Positions 9,197 through 17,065 of a stretch of 63,871 nt of DNA are shown piece after piece; the stretch's first letter is position 1, and every line of letters starts with the position of its first letter. The stretch is from an archaeon. GTDB taxonomy: Archaea; Asgardarchaeota; Thorarchaeia; Thorarchaeales; Thorarchaeaceae. The stretch covers positions 1-63,871 of the forward strand of contig JAJRWI010000025.1 in the NCBI GenBank assembly GCA_024276825.1, given 5' to 3'. The notes under the pieces were generated by a model. The model searched no databases and was not told where the DNA came from. It saw only the letters and a list, made by a program, of their open reading frames with translations. Position numbers and translations under genes: made by a program.

Positions 9197-9405
9197 TTAA
9201 TCTAATTCATTATAATAGGAGTTAATTATCATGGCAAATGCTCAAATATGATTAATATTCAAGCAGAATTTATCAGATGCTGTTTAATAGTAAATATCAT
9301 TCCCAATATCATTTAATTTGGTATCATTTATCAACATGCATATATGCTATAAGATATCACGTAACAATATAGAATCAACTATTTGGTCCATCTAGGTGAT
9401 GGAGT

Positions 9406-9693
9406 TTGAACGCAACTAAGGTAATTCAAATTGCAGACTTGATATCGAAAGATTTAGCATTGAGATATAATGCAAATGTTCTATTCAATATAATTGAGTC
9501 ATATTCTGAGAATCATATCAAAATAGATTTTTCTGGAGTTCTATCGATTACTTGGTCATTCGCTCATGAATATCTGTCTAGAAAGCAGAAGTGCACCAAG
9601 ACCATATCAGAGATCAATGTTCCCGTGGTAGTTAGAAAAATGTTTGAGGTAGTTAAAGCCCATTCCATGAAGAAACTATCACTGCCCAGCTGA
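9406..9693 (+). CDS. STAS-like protein (DUF4325 type)
   Basis: 95 aa with a TTG start at 9406 behind GGTGAT (9395-9400). The core IKIDFSGVLSITWSFAHEYL matches the STAS-like DUF4325 pattern (hydrophobic strand, D-F-x-G-V, S-F-x-x-E). The flanks ISKDLALRYNAN and VVVRKMFEVV fit the same small alpha/beta fold. It lies 209 nt after the GHKL ATPase on the same strand and shares its AT-rich composition. In bacteria, GHKL plus STAS proteins form anti-sigma/anti-anti-sigma switches; an archaeal target would have to differ. The gap of 209 bp holds no gene that I can see. Confidence 0.62.
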   Translation: MNATKVIQIADLISKDLALRYNANVLFNIIESYSENHIKIDFSGVLSITWSFAHEYLSRKQKCTKTISEINVPVVVRKMFEVVKAHSMKKLSLPS

Positions 9694-9724
9694 TAACAAG
9701 TAAAACCTCACTATCATCAGAGAG

Positions 9725-10939
9725 TTACAATTCAATTAATTCAACATTACCGTCATGATCAATGGACTCGATGATTAGGGGCGAACTCCCACCAGTCATC
9801 TTGTCGAGCTTGAGGTGCTCCTGCATCAAGCCAAGGAAGTCAAGCGGGTTGACACACGCCTCAGGCGGCAGCACACCTTTTTCAGTGATCTTCCCACGCT
9901 TCATCAACACTGCACCGATGGCTGCAGGAATGCCTGTGCCCTCACCCATGGATTGGCCCTTTGATGCGAGTTGAAAGTTGAACTGGTGAGGTCTGCCTTC
10001 AACAATCCCGGTCATCCTGATCTTTAGACATCCACGCTGAATGCCAAAATTGGTATCTTTGAGAATCTTCTCTCGTTGATGGAGAATGTAGGCAATTGCA
10101 AAGTCGAATGGTTTGACAGCCTGCCCTTTCACATTGATGGGCTCTTCACTGACTATGCCAAGGCGAACAATGCCACGAATCACATCATAGTACTCAGTTG
10201 GAATCACGCATCCAAGGTTAGTCACTCTCTTGCATTTGATATAATTCGGAAGAGTTATGGTCTCAGGGTGGGGATAGGGATAGCAACGATAGGTCCCAAG
10301 CAGATGGAAGTCGATGTCCTCTTCAAGGGCCATTCCACTCTCTTCAAAATACTTCACCGTTGTGAACTTTCCGTCAAGGTACATGGGAATGTCTGCAAGT
10401 ATGCTATGAATTCTATGAGCAACAACAGCTGGACCCTCTGTGGGCTCTCCACCATGAGCATGGAGAATATCAATTGCATCCACCTCATCAAGCATATGAT
10501 CGGCACAGAATTTGACCAAGAGGTTGGCAATGCCAGGAGAACTCCCCATTCCAATCAGTGCTGTGATCCCCGCATCTTTAGCATCCTTGTCCATTTCAAG
10601 CAGGAGTCTGGTGGCATCATAGTCGTCGCATACATCAACATAATTGATACTTGACTCAATCACCGCTCTTAGGACAATCGGGCCAAGCTTGTAAAACGGT
10701 CCAGTGCAATTTACTATTATATCAGCACCTTTGATCACTTCTTTTATCAGCTTGGGGTCAGTAGCATCAACTCTTACTGATCTACAGACTTTTGAGCCAA
10801 TCTCATTAGCTCGTTTCTGAGCCTCTTCGTAATTGATGTCGGCAATCACCACTTCATTGAAGTCCCCAAAAGAAACGAGTGTTCTGACAGCGACCGAACC
10901 AACCGTTCCGCTTCCACCGAGAACAACCACACGAGTCAT
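9725..10939 (-). CDS. saccharopine dehydrogenase-like NAD(P)-dependent oxidoreductase
   Basis: 404 aa. The Rossmann start is VVVLGGSGTVGSVAVRTL (GGxGxxG), followed by VIADINYEEAQKRA, VRVDATD and ADIIVNCTGPFY, the saccharopine dehydrogenase N-domain pattern, then YVDVCDDYDATRLLL. The C-terminal domain carries MGEGTGIPAAIGAVL, also typical. Members act in lysine metabolism or on other C-N bonds; the substrate here is not known. TTTAAAATA about 20-28 nt upstream of the ATG could be the TATA box of a nearly leaderless transcript. The gene converges on the STAS-like gene. Confidence 0.85.
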   Translation of the reverse strand: MTRVVVLGGSGTVGSVAVRTLVSFGDFNEVVIADINYEEAQKRANEIGSKVCRSVRVDATDPKLIKEVIKGADIIVNCTGPFYKLGPIVLRAVIESSINYVDVCDDYDATRLLLEMDKDAKDAGITALIGMGSSPGIANLLVKFCADHMLDEVDAIDILHAHGGEPTEGPAVVAHRIHSILADIPMYLDGKFTTVKYFEESGMALEEDIDFHLLGTYRCYPYPHPETITLPNYIKCKRVTNLGCVIPTEYYDVIRGIVRLGIVSEEPINVKGQAVKPFDFAIAYILHQREKILKDTNFGIQRGCLKIRMTGIVEGRPHQFNFQLASKGQSMGEGTGIPAAIGAVLMKRGKITEKGVLPPEACVNPLDFLGLMQEHLKLDKMTGGSSPLIIESIDHDGNVELIEL

Positions 10940-11165
10940 GATTTGTAGATTAGGATATTTTAAAGATAAAAACGTTGTTTAAAAAGGTCATTTTATTTTG
11001 AATCTAGAAATCTGCAGGTTCAATTGAATGACTAAAGAAATCAATATATCGTTTCTTTAATCAACTTCATCAAACTATTCATACAGATACTTAGGGTTAA
11101 ACTGGTTAATGAGAATTAATAAAACTGAAATAGCGTATGAATCTCATTAATAATTGGCGAGGGTT

Positions 11166-12428
11166 ATGGGCGAATATGAGATACGTGATCCTATTTATGG
11201 ATTCATTACTTTTGATGAATGGGAACGAGAGATTATTTCGCACCCATGGTTTCAACGACTACGCAGAATAAGACAACTTGGTCTTACAGATATGGTTTAT
11301 CCTGGTGCAATGCATACACGGTTCGAACATTCTTTGGGTGTAATGCATCTTGTCACAAAAATGTTTGATTCAATAATGAAGAATGAAGAGAATAGGAAAT
11401 TACTTGAAGACTATTTTCAATATTCGGGTGAAGATTTGAATAGATATAGAAAAATTGTGCGCCTAGCAGGACTTCTTCATGATGTTGGCCATGCACCTTA
11501 TTCACATGTTTCGGAACAGATTATGCCCAAAAACACAAACACGAAGAAACCATTCAAACATGAGGATTATACTAAAGCGATAATAGAAGGACCGATGAAG
11601 AGAGTAATTGAAGCCAATAACCACACAAAACATTTTGATATCTCTACTAAGGATATAACGAATATAATAAGTGGAAATCCAGAAACTCCAGTTGGGCTGT
11701 TGTTTTGGAGAGTAATAATATCAAGTCAACTTGATGCTGATCGATGTGATTATCTATTAAGAGACTCTCATCATACGGGGGTGAAGTATGGGATTTATGA
11801 CCTTGAGAGACTCCTAAACACTTTGAAATTGGGAGTTAATCCTGAGTCAAATGAGTTAGTGTTAGGCATAAAGAAAGGAGGATGGCATGTGGCGGAGTCT
11901 TTAATAATTGCCAGGTATCAGATGTTTACACAAATGTATTTTCATAAAACCAGACGAGCTTATGATTATATGATTCAACAAGCACTTAAGGAATCCATTG
12001 GACTACTGCCTCCACCCTCTTTAATTGAAGATTTTTTGGAACTTGATGATTATTCAGTATGGCATTGTATGAGAATAAAAGGATCAGAGTGGTTTACAAA
12101 TTTGATTAGCCGAAAACATATTCGATTGCTTTATGAAACAAAGGAGATGCCCATAGAAAGTGAAGAAAAAATGATATGTAGATTAAAAGAGTGTTTGAAT
12201 CATGATAATATATGGGTATGGGAAGATAGTCAAGGGATTAGAAAAAATTGGTATAGTGGTGGTGATGATAAAGAAGTGCATATCATAGACAAATTTAACA
12301 ATAGTATGCCACTTTCATATTACTCAACAATTGTCAAAAATATGTATACACCATTTATGAAAATTAGACTTTATGTAAAATATAAAGACGTGAAAAATGC
12401 TATAAAAATTAAAGAGGGGTTAACATGA
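11166..12428 (+). CDS. HD-domain phosphohydrolase (SAMHD1/YwfO-like)
   Basis: 420 aa from ATG 11166; a TTG at 11154 in frame is an alternative. The family opening is DPIYGFI followed by FQRLRRIRQLGLTDMVYPGA. Metal ligands appear as RFEHS (H55), LLHDVGH (H105, D106) and QLDADRCDYLLRD (D190/D192). These HD enzymes hydrolyse dNTPs or other nucleotides. The C-terminal 170 residues are less conserved. The stop overlaps the start of the next gene (ATGA), so the two are translationally coupled. Codon use is AT-rich. The same gene pair, HD protein then YwgA-like protein, is known in Bacillus (ywfO-ywgA). Role in nucleotide control or phage defence is inference. Confidence 0.82.
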   Translation: MGEYEIRDPIYGFITFDEWEREIISHPWFQRLRRIRQLGLTDMVYPGAMHTRFEHSLGVMHLVTKMFDSIMKNEENRKLLEDYFQYSGEDLNRYRKIVRLAGLLHDVGHAPYSHVSEQIMPKNTNTKKPFKHEDYTKAIIEGPMKRVIEANNHTKHFDISTKDITNIISGNPETPVGLLFWRVIISSQLDADRCDYLLRDSHHTGVKYGIYDLERLLNTLKLGVNPESNELVLGIKKGGWHVAESLIIARYQMFTQMYFHKTRRAYDYMIQQALKESIGLLPPPSLIEDFLELDDYSVWHCMRIKGSEWFTNLISRKHIRLLYETKEMPIESEEKMICRLKECLNHDNIWVWEDSQGIRKNWYSGGDDKEVHIIDKFNNSMPLSYYSTIVKNMYTPFMKIRLYVKYKDVKNAIKIKEGLT

Positions 12429-12967
12429 ACTGGTTGTTGGAAGAAGCAGAGATAATTTCCTTATTTGTGAGAAAAATCTCAGAAAAAAATCCAGAACACC
12501 AAATCGGAAAAACTATAATTCAGAAAATGATGTATCTATTTGAAATCGAATACAATAATAAATATGAAGATCAAAAGCAGTACGATTTTGATTATACACT
12601 ATATCATTATGGACCGTATTCTTTCGAAATTAATCAAGCCCTAAATATGGCTAAGAACATGAAGTTCGTTTCTATCACATGGAACCCAGAAAAAGGGTAT
12701 TTCATTAAGCCTCGAACTATCAATATTGAAAATCAAATTAACGAGAACATGGATCAAATAGAAGAAATTGTCGAAGATTTAGTAAATGGATATGGCTCAT
12801 ATTATGCAAGAGAACTATCAATAATTGCGACAGCAATTTATGTAAAACAGCATAATACTGATATTCATGATGATGATCTTGTAGAAATTGTAGCTGCATT
12901 AAAACCAAAATATAACGTACAAAGTATAAGGCGGATATTAATTGATGCAAATATTATAAATCATTGA
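12425..12967 (+). CDS. YwgA/Panacea-like protein coupled to the HD hydrolase
   Basis: 180 aa. The N-terminal half has the pattern IGKTIIQKMMYLFEIEY and then YTLYHYGPYSFEIN, the QK-hhYLhE and YGPYS signature shared by YwgA and Panacea/SocA-type winged-helix-like domains. The C-terminal half is helical with no motif I recognise. Its ATG overlaps the HD gene stop by 4 nt, implying equal expression and likely physical partnership. Panacea proteins serve as antitoxins in some systems; YwgA has no established function. AT-rich like its partner. Family call is moderate, function unknown. Confidence 0.65.
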   Translation: MNWLLEEAEIISLFVRKISEKNPEHQIGKTIIQKMMYLFEIEYNNKYEDQKQYDFDYTLYHYGPYSFEINQALNMAKNMKFVSITWNPEKGYFIKPRTINIENQINENMDQIEEIVEDLVNGYGSYYARELSIIATAIYVKQHNTDIHDDDLVEIVAALKPKYNVQSIRRILIDANIINH

Positions 12968-13045
12968 TTAGCTGTAAATGAGCAAACATTCACAGAAAAG
13001 ATATCTAATAACACATATCATTTTTCAATCTAGAGTATTCAAAAA

Positions 13046-13798
13046 ATGGATTATTTAAATAATTCCATATACACCCAAATGTTCTTGCACATAAAGGCCA
13101 TGAGAAACAATAATGACAGGCATCAGTTTGCATGTATGATTTGTGGTGATGAGTTGGTGTATGACACTAAATCTAATGACTACGAATGTATGTATTGTCA
13201 TGAGGTTCAGCAATCACAGATATACTGTCCAAATGGTCATTTTGTGTGTGATGAGTGTCATTCATCCGATGCTATTGGGCTCTTGCAGATGATGTTGGTA
13301 CATGAGACTGAGACCAATCCAATAGAGATTGTAGAGAAGGCATTTGTTCATCAGTCATTCAGCTTTCATGGTCCTGAACATCACAGTTTCGTTCCTACAG
13401 CGATTCTTATAGCTCTAAAGAACAGAAACGTTGCAAGATCAGATGGAGAATCAATCACTGATGAGATCATTCTTGAGGGAATTCGGAGAGGTTCAAAGAT
13501 ACCAGGTGGATTCTGCGGTTATGCTGAGGCATGTGGTGCGTGTGTTGGTGTGGGAGTTGCCATTGCGTTGTTCACAGGATCAACTCCCAAAAAGTGATTT
13601 GAACGAAGGATTGATCATGAGGCCACAGTCACTGCTCTTGCAATGCCACAGGATGGATTGATCAGATGCTGCAAGAGGGCCACTTTCTATGGACTGATGG
13701 CCGCTCATGAGATTTTGGAGTATGAGTTTGATGTTGATCTTGGAATTGATGTTGAGAGCGTGACCTGTAAAAACTCCCATCGCAACCGTTCATTGTAA
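13046..13798 (+). pseudogene. DUF5714-family protein with in-frame TGA and replaced 3' end
   Basis: The open part (13046-13597, 183 aa) has zinc-ribbon-like cysteines CMICGDELVY and CMYCHEVQ, then CPNGHFVCDECHSSDA, GPEHHSFVP and IPGGFCGYAEACGACVGVG, all marks of DUF5714 proteins common in methanogens. TGA at 13595-13597 ends it, but the same frame continues with LIRCCKRATFYGLMAAHE and VTCKNSHRN, also family-like, to TAA at 13796-13798. The final residues RSL come from a dispersed repeat that starts at 13787. So the gene has an internal stop and has lost its native C-terminus. Selenocysteine is possible but unlikely, because the site does not align with a family cysteine that I recall. Confidence 0.68.
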
Positions 13799-13968
13799 GT
13801 TGGACATTCTTGGACATCAGAGTCCAGTCCTTCCTAGAACGGCACAGGACTGCTTTTCTCTTGTATGTGTCACACAATTCAAGCTCCTACATTTTTCAAG
13901 GGTTCTATCAAACATTTATTTGAAGAGTGTCCAAGTTTGTCCCATTTCTCAGCATCTGTGCGCAACCC
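13787..13968. repeat. dispersed repeat, copy A (about 182 bp)
   Basis: Runs from CGTTCATTGTAAG to GTGCGCAACCC and matches 61300-61486 over its whole length with scattered substitutions and small indels; its left 57 bp also match 46449-46507 in the opposite orientation. Minus-strand frame encodes GLRTDAEKWDKLGHSSNKC and LIEPLKNVGA, the tail of the secreted protein at 61.4-61.8 kb. Near its ends, TTGGACATTCTTGGACA (left) and TGGGACAAACTTGGACA (right, inverted) agree at 14 of 17 bases, like subterminal inverted repeats. The left edge sits inside the DUF5714 gene end. Confidence 0.8.
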
Positions 13969-14104
13969 TGATTGTGCTGGAAATGACTGTCATTTTTACT
14001 CTGCATAGAGTGAGTTCTGAAAGGTGTGTCTTGGATTGTTAAGGGTGACTCCATTTTTAATTTCTGAAAAGGTTTAATTAGTGCTTGGATAACCAGTATC
14101 ATTT

Positions 14105-15670
14105 ATGGCATCTGCATTCAGACAGATTCTTATTGAAAAGGACAAATTGCTTCCACTCAGCATTCCAGTATTGTGCACAGGGGGACTCTGGATATTTCAC
14201 TATTGGTTTGATTTTCTGGTCGCATCGAATGTGGGGGCGAACAACAGTTTCATCATCTGGCATATTATGCCACTGGCTCTTGGTGGACTGATTTATGTCC
14301 GACTCCGACAGAAGAGCCCATTCAAGGTGGCAGGATTATCCACAATCTTCACATTGACGTTGATGGGAATCTCAACAATTGTTGTAGACAGGACATTGGC
14401 ACAAATATTGCTTGTCATAATTGGATCATCTGCAATGATTGGAGCATCTTCAATACTTGTTCTTGTGACGGATCTGCTGGACAGGGTGGAAATCAGAGGA
14501 ACCTTGTATAGCAGTGTGCATGTAGTTGTTGCTGTTCTACTGGCCCTAGCTGTATTGCTGTCCATCTGGTTTGCATATGGGGGACTGTTGTTCTATCTGG
14601 CCATTGTGGTGGCAGTGGGTTATGCTCTGCTAAGGTCAAATAAGGATGTAGTGAACTATCCAGCAAGAGAGTCAATAGGCATAAGGCACCTTGCGGGCGA
14701 CAGAGAGTATATCCCCGTTTATATTGCTGCCTTGTTTCAGGGATTTTTCTACTCATCAATATATTATGCAATTGTGGACTATCTTGAGGTCCGTACAGCA
14801 ATAGAGTCAATGAGGGTCCTCTTAATAGTTGAACTCAGCGTGGTCATGATTATTATTGCGGTCCCATTGGGGATTCTGCTGGACCGGGTTGGTAGAAAGG
14901 TGATTGTTCTTGCAGGGCTATATCTTCAAGGGATTGCATTGTTCTTAATTGCATTGATGCCAGATGCTCTCATAACATTCAATTTAGTGATTACTATAAT
15001 AATTCCAATTCTAGCCATTGGTGTCATTGGGGGAATATTCATCGCATTCTTGCTGTTTGTGGAGTTGGCACCAGAGTTTGGGAAAAGGGGCTTTGTGGGT
15101 CTGTTCATGACAGCCTCTGGAACTGGTATGAGCTTGGGCCTTATAGTCACCAACAGTCTTCAAGAACTGACTGCATCAAGTCCCATGGCGTTTCCAATCA
15201 CGCTCCTTCTAATCTACTTCACTCTGACATTGGTGATTGCACAACTTAGAGAACCATTACCATCAAAGTCTGAGCGGGAGTGGAAGAAGAAGATTCATGA
15301 CCTTATTATCATCAGTTCAGGAGGACTGCCAATATTCCATCATCAGTTTCAGCAGGGAGCCATTCAAGTTGACTCATCATTAGCAAGTGGTGCTTTGACT
15401 GGAATTGAAGGCATTCTCTCAGAAATAACGAGAGAGAGGGGATTTGTGAAGATCATCAAACAAGAGGATTTCTGCATAATGTTAGAACACGGAAAATCGG
15501 TGACACTGGCACTCCTTGCTGATGAAGAACTGCCAATCTTACGAAAAATGATGCAGATATTTCTAGAGGAGTTTCAAGCATTCTTTGGTGAGCTGATTGA
15601 AATGTGGGAGGGAGATGTTATTGTCTTCTCGCCCACAGAGAGAATCATTCAGAAGGTGTTTGGTATCTGA
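14105..15670 (+). CDS. MFS-type transporter fused to a C-terminal longin-like domain
   Basis: 521 aa. Residues about 18-380 hold 11-12 hydrophobic helices; the MFS loop motif appears as LGILLDRVGRK at 255-265. After a charged linker (SKSEREWKKK) residues 397-521 form a soluble alpha/beta domain: IHDLIIISSGGLPIFHHQF, then DSSLASGALTGIEGILSE, GFVKIIKQEDFCIML and LALLADEELPILRK. That strand-strand-helix-strand-strand-helix order fits longin or roadblock-like sensor domains, which in eukaryotes and Asgard archaea partner small GTPases. A Rab-like GTPase gene lies 3.3 kb away. The transported solute is unknown; the domain call is by pattern and not certain. Confidence 0.68.
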   Translation: MASAFRQILIEKDKLLPLSIPVLCTGGLWIFHYWFDFLVASNVGANNSFIIWHIMPLALGGLIYVRLRQKSPFKVAGLSTIFTLTLMGISTIVVDRTLAQILLVIIGSSAMIGASSILVLVTDLLDRVEIRGTLYSSVHVVVAVLLALAVLLSIWFAYGGLLFYLAIVVAVGYALLRSNKDVVNYPARESIGIRHLAGDREYIPVYIAALFQGFFYSSIYYAIVDYLEVRTAIESMRVLLIVELSVVMIIIAVPLGILLDRVGRKVIVLAGLYLQGIALFLIALMPDALITFNLVITIIIPILAIGVIGGIFIAFLLFVELAPEFGKRGFVGLFMTASGTGMSLGLIVTNSLQELTASSPMAFPITLLLIYFTLTLVIAQLREPLPSKSEREWKKKIHDLIIISSGGLPIFHHQFQQGAIQVDSSLASGALTGIEGILSEITRERGFVKIIKQEDFCIMLEHGKSVTLALLADEELPILRKMMQIFLEEFQAFFGELIEMWEGDVIVFSPTERIIQKVFGI

Positions 15671-15678
15671 CTCATTGG

Positions 15679-16410
15679 TCATTCTAGAGTGATGCGATCG
15701 CCCACATGAAGTTCGACATGGTCAGTCGCAGAACCATTCTTTGCAGACATCTCCAGAGTGCCCGAACTCCCCGCAACCAAGAACACATCATCATCTGGAC
15801 CAAGTTCATAGGTCTCATAGAATGATAAGATGCGTCTAGCATGCTCGGACTTCAGTTCGTATTGACTCTTGTCAAGGGGAGGGATGTTAGTTATTATATT
15901 TCCAAAATGATCGATTCGCACCACTTCACCCGAGCGGCCATCTAGGAAAAATCTTAAGTCGACATCAAAGTCATCCTTTCTCTTGCCAAGAGTGTTGGTA
16001 TCGTCACCCCTATCTATCATGGCACCAATTCTTGCAAATACATCTCTTCCGTGAAATGTCTTAGAAACTGGATCTTGTATTTGAATGCTCAAGATGTCCT
16101 TGACGCCAGCACTTGTTGATGCGGGGACCATAAGACCATTGTCAGGGCCTACGAAGACATAGTCATCCGTTCTGACAATGATTGCATCTCTGTCTGTCCC
16201 AACTCCAGGATCAACCACACAGACAAAGACTGTGCCTCTTGGAAAGAACTTGTAGCTCTGCAACAAGACCCAAGCACCTTCACGGATGCATTGCGGTGAG
16301 ATATGATGTGTAAGGTCAACCACCGTGGCATTTTCATGAAGGGAGTAGATCACGCCCTTCATCATTCCAACATACTCAGACTCTCCGAAGTCAGTCAGCA
16401 GAGCTATCAT
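15679..16410 (-). CDS. SAM hydroxide adenosyltransferase (DUF62 / SAM hydrolase)
   Basis: 243 aa from ATG 16410, preceded by GAAGG at 7 nt; the open frame goes on to 16449. The start MIALLTDFGESEYVG, then VVDLTHHISPQ, VVDPGVGTDR, VGPDNGLM and TFHGRDVFA are the DUF62 signatures. The enzyme splits S-adenosylmethionine to adenosine and methionine using an activated water or hydroxide; relatives are fluorinases and chlorinases. The C-terminal domain begins near RIDHFGNIITNI. It converges with the MFS-longin gene and is back-to-back with a small secreted protein gene. Confidence 0.9.
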   Translation of the reverse strand: MIALLTDFGESEYVGMMKGVIYSLHENATVVDLTHHISPQCIREGAWVLLQSYKFFPRGTVFVCVVDPGVGTDRDAIIVRTDDYVFVGPDNGLMVPASTSAGVKDILSIQIQDPVSKTFHGRDVFARIGAMIDRGDDTNTLGKRKDDFDVDLRFFLDGRSGEVVRIDHFGNIITNIPPLDKSQYELKSEHARRILSFYETYELGPDDDVFLVAGSSGTLEMSAKNGSATDHVELHVGDRITLE

Positions 16411-16480
16411 CGCCATCCCTTCTGATCCATAGAGATAGATAACAGGCAAGTTGATAAAATCAGTTGTGTTATATTATCAA

Positions 16481-17065
16481 ATGATACCTGCGAGATTGTT
16501 AGTGTTCGGGGGACTAGTTTTGCTCATTCTTGCAGTACCATCAAATGCTGGGACCAGCACTATACCAAACCATGTCACAAGTCAGACAACACCAGTCAGG
16601 GTCATTTCATTTAATCTTACTGCAGTATTGGATGTGCCAGACCTGTTCCTCGAGGTTCATTATGAGTGGAACTTCACCGGCGATGAGAGATTGACTAGGG
16701 CGACATTATACCTCTCACTGGACAACTCCACATTCTTGGTTGGGCAGCAACACGAGTACAATCAAAGTGCTCTACAATCAAATGGGTCCGCAATGTTTTG
16801 GCTGGCCAACTCAATTGGAGACCCATTACCCTTTGATGTTCAGGTGGGCCAGACATTATATGGTTATGTGGAGTTTGCGACCACTGAGAATATATATCAA
16901 TCAGAGGTCTACCTACAAGAGATTCCATTGAGTCTTGAGAGACCACTTATCTTCAAGATTCCAGGAGTGGTGATTATAGCAGGAGGAGTGTTCCTGACCT
17001 TCCTGCCTTTAATAATCGTGGCTTTCCTTTATATTCGAAGGCGCTCTCAATCTATTCAACCTTGA
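16481..17065 (+). CDS. small secreted membrane-anchored protein, unknown
   Basis: 194 aa from ATG 16481 (an in-frame TTG at 16451 would overlap the neighbouring start region). A signal peptide at the N-terminus (RLLVFGGLVLLILAVPSNAG) is followed by a mature part rich in Thr, Asn and aromatic residues with beta-strand character (VPDLFLEVHYEWN), and a C-terminal transmembrane helix before RRRSQS. It faces the outside. The last 14 bp overlap the convergent COG3199 gene. TATATT just upstream may be promoter sequence. No family recognised. Confidence 0.65.
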   Translation: MIPARLLVFGGLVLLILAVPSNAGTSTIPNHVTSQTTPVRVISFNLTAVLDVPDLFLEVHYEWNFTGDERLTRATLYLSLDNSTFLVGQQHEYNQSALQSNGSAMFWLANSIGDPLPFDVQVGQTLYGYVEFATTENIYQSEVYLQEIPLSLERPLIFKIPGVVIIAGGVFLTFLPLIIVAFLYIRRRSQSIQP

